Source: Alphaproteobacteria bacterium
GTDB lineage: Bacteria > Pseudomonadota > Alphaproteobacteria > UBA1280 > UBA12223
NCBI GenBank assembly: GCA_003450915.1
Contig: DMEM01000013.1
Location: 1-7,433, forward strand
DNA: 7,433 bases
Reading direction: 5' to 3'
How positions within the stretch are numbered: position 1 is the stretch's first letter; every line of letters starts with the position of its first letter. The notes beneath the pieces are model-generated. The model was not told the DNA's origin. It saw only the letters and a list, made by a program, of their open reading frames with translations, and ran no database searches. The translations under genes were made by a program, and so were the position numbers. This document shows positions 5,182 through 7,433 of this stretch, piece after piece.

Positions 5182-5961
5182 ATGATAACTGCATTAAGAA
5201 CAGCCGCTACAGGTATGCATGCACAACAAACAAACGTTGATACTATTTCAAACAACCTTGCTAACGTTAATACAACAGGTTTTAAATCATCGAGAGTTTC
5301 TTTTAATGATCTTGTGTATCAAAATGAAGCAGTAGCAGGTGCTGAAAGCTCAAGTTCTGGTACAGTTTTACCTACAGGTTCTCAAATCGGTTTAGGTGTT
5401 AGAGTAAACTCAGTTTATAAAATCCACACTCAAGGTGATATGGTTAAAACTTCAAGTCCATTTGACATGGCTATTCAAGGAGAAGGCTTCTTTAAAGTTT
5501 CTATGCCTTCAGGTGAAACGTCATATACAAGAGATGGTAGCTTCCAACTTGATTCAAATGGTAACTTTGTTAATTCTCTAGGTTATCAACTAGACCCTGC
5601 AGTTTCAGTACCTCAAGGCGCAACAGACCTTACAATTAGTTCAACAGGTGTTGTTAATGCTAAGACTAATGGATCTTCTGTAAACCTAGGACAAATAACT
5701 TTATCAACATTTACAAACCCAGCTGGTTTAGAATCTTTAGGGGACAACTTATTTGCAGAAACTGATGCATCAGGTCCATCAACTGATGGCAACCCTGCGG
5801 ATTCAGGTTATGGCTCATTACTACAAGGCTTCTTAGAAAGCTCAAACGTTGATTCAATTACAGCTGTTACTGACTTAATTACAGCACAAAGAGCTTACGA
5901 GCTAAACAGTAAAGTTATCACAACAGCAGACCAAATGATGGAACGTGTTTCTCAAATCTAA
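5182..5961 (+). CDS. flgG: Flagellar distal rod protein FlgG
   Basis: FlgG polymerises into the distal rod of the flagellar basal body, crossing the periplasm inside the P and L rings and joining the hook. The 259-residue product is full length. The N-terminal rod/hook signature DTISNNLANVNTTGFK is at 20-35. The segment after FNDLVYQ (about 42-75, ending in the PTGSQIGLGV stretch) fits the FlgG-specific insertion that separates FlgG from FlgF and FlgE. QGEGFFKV and YTRDGSFQLDSNG mark the central domain, and the C-terminal helix SSNVDSITAVTDLITAQRAY and following residues is intact. No cleavable signal is present, as expected for a protein exported by the flagellar type III apparatus. AGGAG lies 7 nt before the ATG. 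It is first in a three-gene operon with a sigma-54 promoter; flgF, often just upstream, is absent from this window. Confidence 0.97.
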   Translation: MITALRTAATGMHAQQTNVDTISNNLANVNTTGFKSSRVSFNDLVYQNEAVAGAESSSSGTVLPTGSQIGLGVRVNSVYKIHTQGDMVKTSSPFDMAIQGEGFFKVSMPSGETSYTRDGSFQLDSNGNFVNSLGYQLDPAVSVPQGATDLTISSTGVVNAKTNGSSVNLGQITLSTFTNPAGLESLGDNLFAETDASGPSTDGNPADSGYGSLLQGFLESSNVDSITAVTDLITAQRAYELNSKVITTADQMMERVSQI

Positions 5962-5982
5962 ATTCTAATTAAGGCTATTATT

Positions 5983-6456
5983 ATGACAATTAATCTAAAA
6001 CGTATAATTTTATTATCTATCTTTATTTTTACATCTATATTTTGCTACAGCCTATCAGCAAGAGCAGAAGAAAAGACTCAAGTAGTAACTGTAAAAATGA
6101 CTGTAAATAAAGGTGATATTATTAACAAAAGCAATTTAAAGCTAATTGATTATAACAAAAGTAAAGTTCCGTATTCTATTATTACAAACATGGACGATGC
6201 TGTTGGCCTTGAAGCTTTAAGAAATATTAGACCCGGCATGCAATTACGTTTTAACTATTTAAGAGAAAAGCCTATGGTAGGTAAAAATAAAATTGTTAAA
6301 GTAGTTTATAATGTTCCTGGAATTAAACTAGAATCAGAAGCACAAGCTTTACAAGACGGTCAAAAAAATGACATTATTAAAGTAAAAAACATCGCAAGTA
6401 ATAAAATTTTAACAGCAAAAGTAGTTGCTGAAAATACAGTACAAGTTAATAGATAA
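5983..6456 (+). CDS. flgA: Flagellar P-ring assembly chaperone FlgA
   Basis: FlgA is a periplasmic chaperone that helps FlgI subunits assemble into the P ring around the rod. The 157-residue product begins with a Sec signal peptide: MTINLKR, a hydrophobic core over 8-23, and probable cleavage after ARA (26-28). A SAF-like domain follows, with VNKGDIINKSNL at 41-52 and VGLEALRNIRPGMQLR near 74-89. The C-terminal part contains LQDGQKNDIIKVKN and NKILTAKVV, matching the family pattern of a Gly-Asp turn followed by a beta-hairpin. It is shorter than the enterobacterial protein (about 219 aa), lacking much of the N-terminal domain; shorter forms occur in alphaproteobacteria. It starts 21 nt after flgG with AAGG 8 nt before the ATG, and flgH follows 13 nt after its stop. 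Confidence 0.9.
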   Translation: MTINLKRIILLSIFIFTSIFCYSLSARAEEKTQVVTVKMTVNKGDIINKSNLKLIDYNKSKVPYSIITNMDDAVGLEALRNIRPGMQLRFNYLREKPMVGKNKIVKVVYNVPGIKLESEAQALQDGQKNDIIKVKNIASNKILTAKVVAENTVQVNR

Positions 6457-6469
6457 GAAAGACAAGCAT

Positions 6470-7180
6470 ATGAAAAAAACACTACTAATCGCATCTTTAG
6501 TTTTACTACAGGCTTGTTCTCCTTATAAACACCCAGAGACAAGTGACATTAATGAATCTTTACAAGATGACTTAACAAAAGATATTATTGCAGACTATAT
6601 GTCAAATCCACCTGAAAAATCAGCTCCTGGCTCTATTTGGGTAAGCGGATCAAAAGGATTCTTTAAAGATAATAGAGCAAAAGCTGCAGGTGACATAATC
6701 ACTGTTAATGTAAGCGTTGCAATTAGTGCCGAGACTTCTGCAAATACAGCAGCAAAACAAACAAATAATTCAAAAGCAGGCTTAACAAACTTTCTTGATT
6801 TTACAGATGGTTTAGTTGGTAAAGGTATTACATTAGGTTCTGGTGGTTTATTAAATACTGATAGTGATAGAAGTTTCTCAGGTTCTGGTACAACAGATAG
6901 AAAAGACTCTCTAAATACTACAATTGCAGCAACTGTAACACAAGTTTTACCAAATGGAGATATGGTTATCAGAGGTAAAAGAGAAGTTTCTATTAACTAT
7001 GAAATGCAAGAACTAACTATTGCTGGTATTGTTCGCCCTGAAGATGTGTCGGCAAATAATACCATTTCAAGTAACCAAATTGCCCAGGCAAGAGTTGCCT
7101 ACGGCGGTAAAGGTTCAGTAAATGAAGCTCAGCAGAAAAAATGGGGTGCAAGATTTATCGATCGCTGGATGCCATTCTAA
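6470..7180 (+). CDS. flgH: Flagellar L-ring lipoprotein FlgH
   Basis: FlgH forms the L ring, the outer-membrane bushing through which the rod turns. The start at 6470 yields 236 residues and a proper lipoprotein signal: MKK, a hydrophobic stretch, then LQAC with the lipidated Cys at 16. The same frame is open back to an ATG at 6425, but that start would overlap flgA and put 15 charged residues before the signal, so I reject it. Family features are SAPGSIWVSG (51-60) followed by GFFKDNRAKAAGDIITVNV (63-81), a Ser/Ala/Thr/Gly-rich middle, VTQVLPNGDMVIRGKREVSI (156-175), IAGIVRPEDVSANNTISSNQ (184-203) with IAQARVAYGG after it, and the C-terminus VNEAQQKKWGARFIDRWMPF. The Shine-Dalgarno is weak (AAGAAAGACAAG), so translation may be coupled to flgA, which ends 13 nt upstream. 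Confidence 0.95.
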   Translation: MKKTLLIASLVLLQACSPYKHPETSDINESLQDDLTKDIIADYMSNPPEKSAPGSIWVSGSKGFFKDNRAKAAGDIITVNVSVAISAETSANTAAKQTNNSKAGLTNFLDFTDGLVGKGITLGSGGLLNTDSDRSFSGSGTTDRKDSLNTTIAATVTQVLPNGDMVIRGKREVSINYEMQELTIAGIVRPEDVSANNTISSNQIAQARVAYGGKGSVNEAQQKKWGARFIDRWMPF

Positions 7181-7201
7181 CGCTAAGTGTAATTTAGTAC
7201 T

Positions 7202-7239
7202 ACAACAAAGTTGTTAATTCACCGCTTACTCCTGTAAGC
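7202..7239 (+). repeat. Two small hairpins between flgH and its terminator
   Basis: ACAAC/GTTGT (7202-7206 with 7210-7214, 3-nt loop) and GCTTAC/GTAAGC (7224-7229 with 7234-7239, 4-nt loop) lie in the flgH 3' untranslated region, just before the terminator. Neither has a T-tract of its own. They may protect the transcript's 3' end; function is unknown. Confidence 0.5.
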
Positions 7240-7241
7240 AA

Positions 7242-7271
7242 AATAAAGAGCCCTACTTTGGGCTCTTTATT
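7242..7271 (+). terminator. Intrinsic terminator of the flgG-flgA-flgH operon
   Basis: A perfect 12-bp stem (7242-7253 with 7260-7271) has AAAGAGCCC/GGGCTCTTT at its heart and a 6-nt loop (TACTTT). T-rich DNA lies on the 3' arm and beyond. It starts 61 nt after the flgH stop. The A-rich 5' arm means it could also stop transcription arriving from the right. Confidence 0.92.
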
Positions 7272-7433
7272 TATACATATGGCATTGTCTGAATGAATAA
7301 TCTTTTATCGTCTACTGTTGTATTAAAACCTTTGATTCTTATAACCCATTAATTATCAATTTAATATATACAAATATTGCAAATAGCTACTAGAAACATA
7401 AGATAAGAAAGTGCATTATAAGAAAAGAAAAAA
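7272..7433. other. Non-coding right end; no gene supported
   Basis: After the flgH terminator the sequence is AT-rich and holds no supportable reading frame on either strand. A weak plus-strand promoter-like pair, TTGCAA (7377-7382) and TAAGAT (7399-7404) with a 16-bp spacer, could serve a gene starting beyond the window. Confidence 0.4.

Noticed and set aside
6425..6469. Upstream ATG extension of flgH
   Set aside because: It would overlap flgA by 32 nt and place a charged 15-residue extension before a perfect lipoprotein signal; the start at 6470 gives the expected signal and lipobox.
7279..7294. TGGCATTG-like stretch considered as a second sigma-54 promoter
   Set aside because: There is no GC dinucleotide at the -12 position with the required spacing, and no gene follows within the window.

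Overview
The window is AT-rich chromosomal DNA from a flagellated, LPS-making Gram-negative bacterium, most likely a low-GC alphaproteobacterium. The evidence is LpxC (lipid A synthesis), an outer-membrane L-ring protein (FlgH), the flgG-flgA-flgH gene order familiar from alphaproteobacteria such as Caulobacter, and an FlgA of the short type. A truncated pilin-like N-terminus at the left edge also resembles proteins I recall from alphaproteobacteria. The lineage is inferred from gene content and base composition, not from a marker gene.

Layout. At 1-99 (minus) is the 5' end of a pilin-like gene. It is divergent from recJ (191-1924, plus) across a short intergenic region with three spaced TATGATA/TATCATA heptamers. 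recJ ends in a strong intrinsic terminator (1956-1986), followed by a (GT)7 tract and a second terminator facing the other way. That second terminator closes an unrecognised 210-aa gene (2166-2798, minus), which has its own sigma-70-type promoter and an N-terminus faintly like region I of sigma-54. Next comes a 92-bp imperfect palindrome (2927-3018) just past the lpxC stop. A minus-strand cluster then reads right to left: a 152-aa hypothetical gene (4366-4824), a 96-aa putative membrane protein (3932-4222, TTG start), and lpxC (3021-3917). A near-consensus promoter overlaps the 3' end of the 152-aa gene and opens a leader of about 120 nt with two hairpins, so the 96-aa gene and lpxC can be transcribed as a unit of their own.

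The 357-bp divergent region 4825-5181 ends in a textbook sigma-54 (-24/-12) promoter that reads into flgG-flgA-flgH (5182-7180, plus). This compact operon encodes the distal rod, the P-ring chaperone and the L-ring lipoprotein. It closes with a 12-bp-stem terminator at 7242-7271. The remaining DNA to 7433 has no gene I can support.

I see no insertion sequence, CRISPR array, tRNA or rRNA, and no recognisable defence or mobile system. The points of most interest are regulatory or structural: the sigma-54 promoter, the lpxC 3' palindrome, the structured leader before the lpxC unit, and the unrecognised 210-aa protein.
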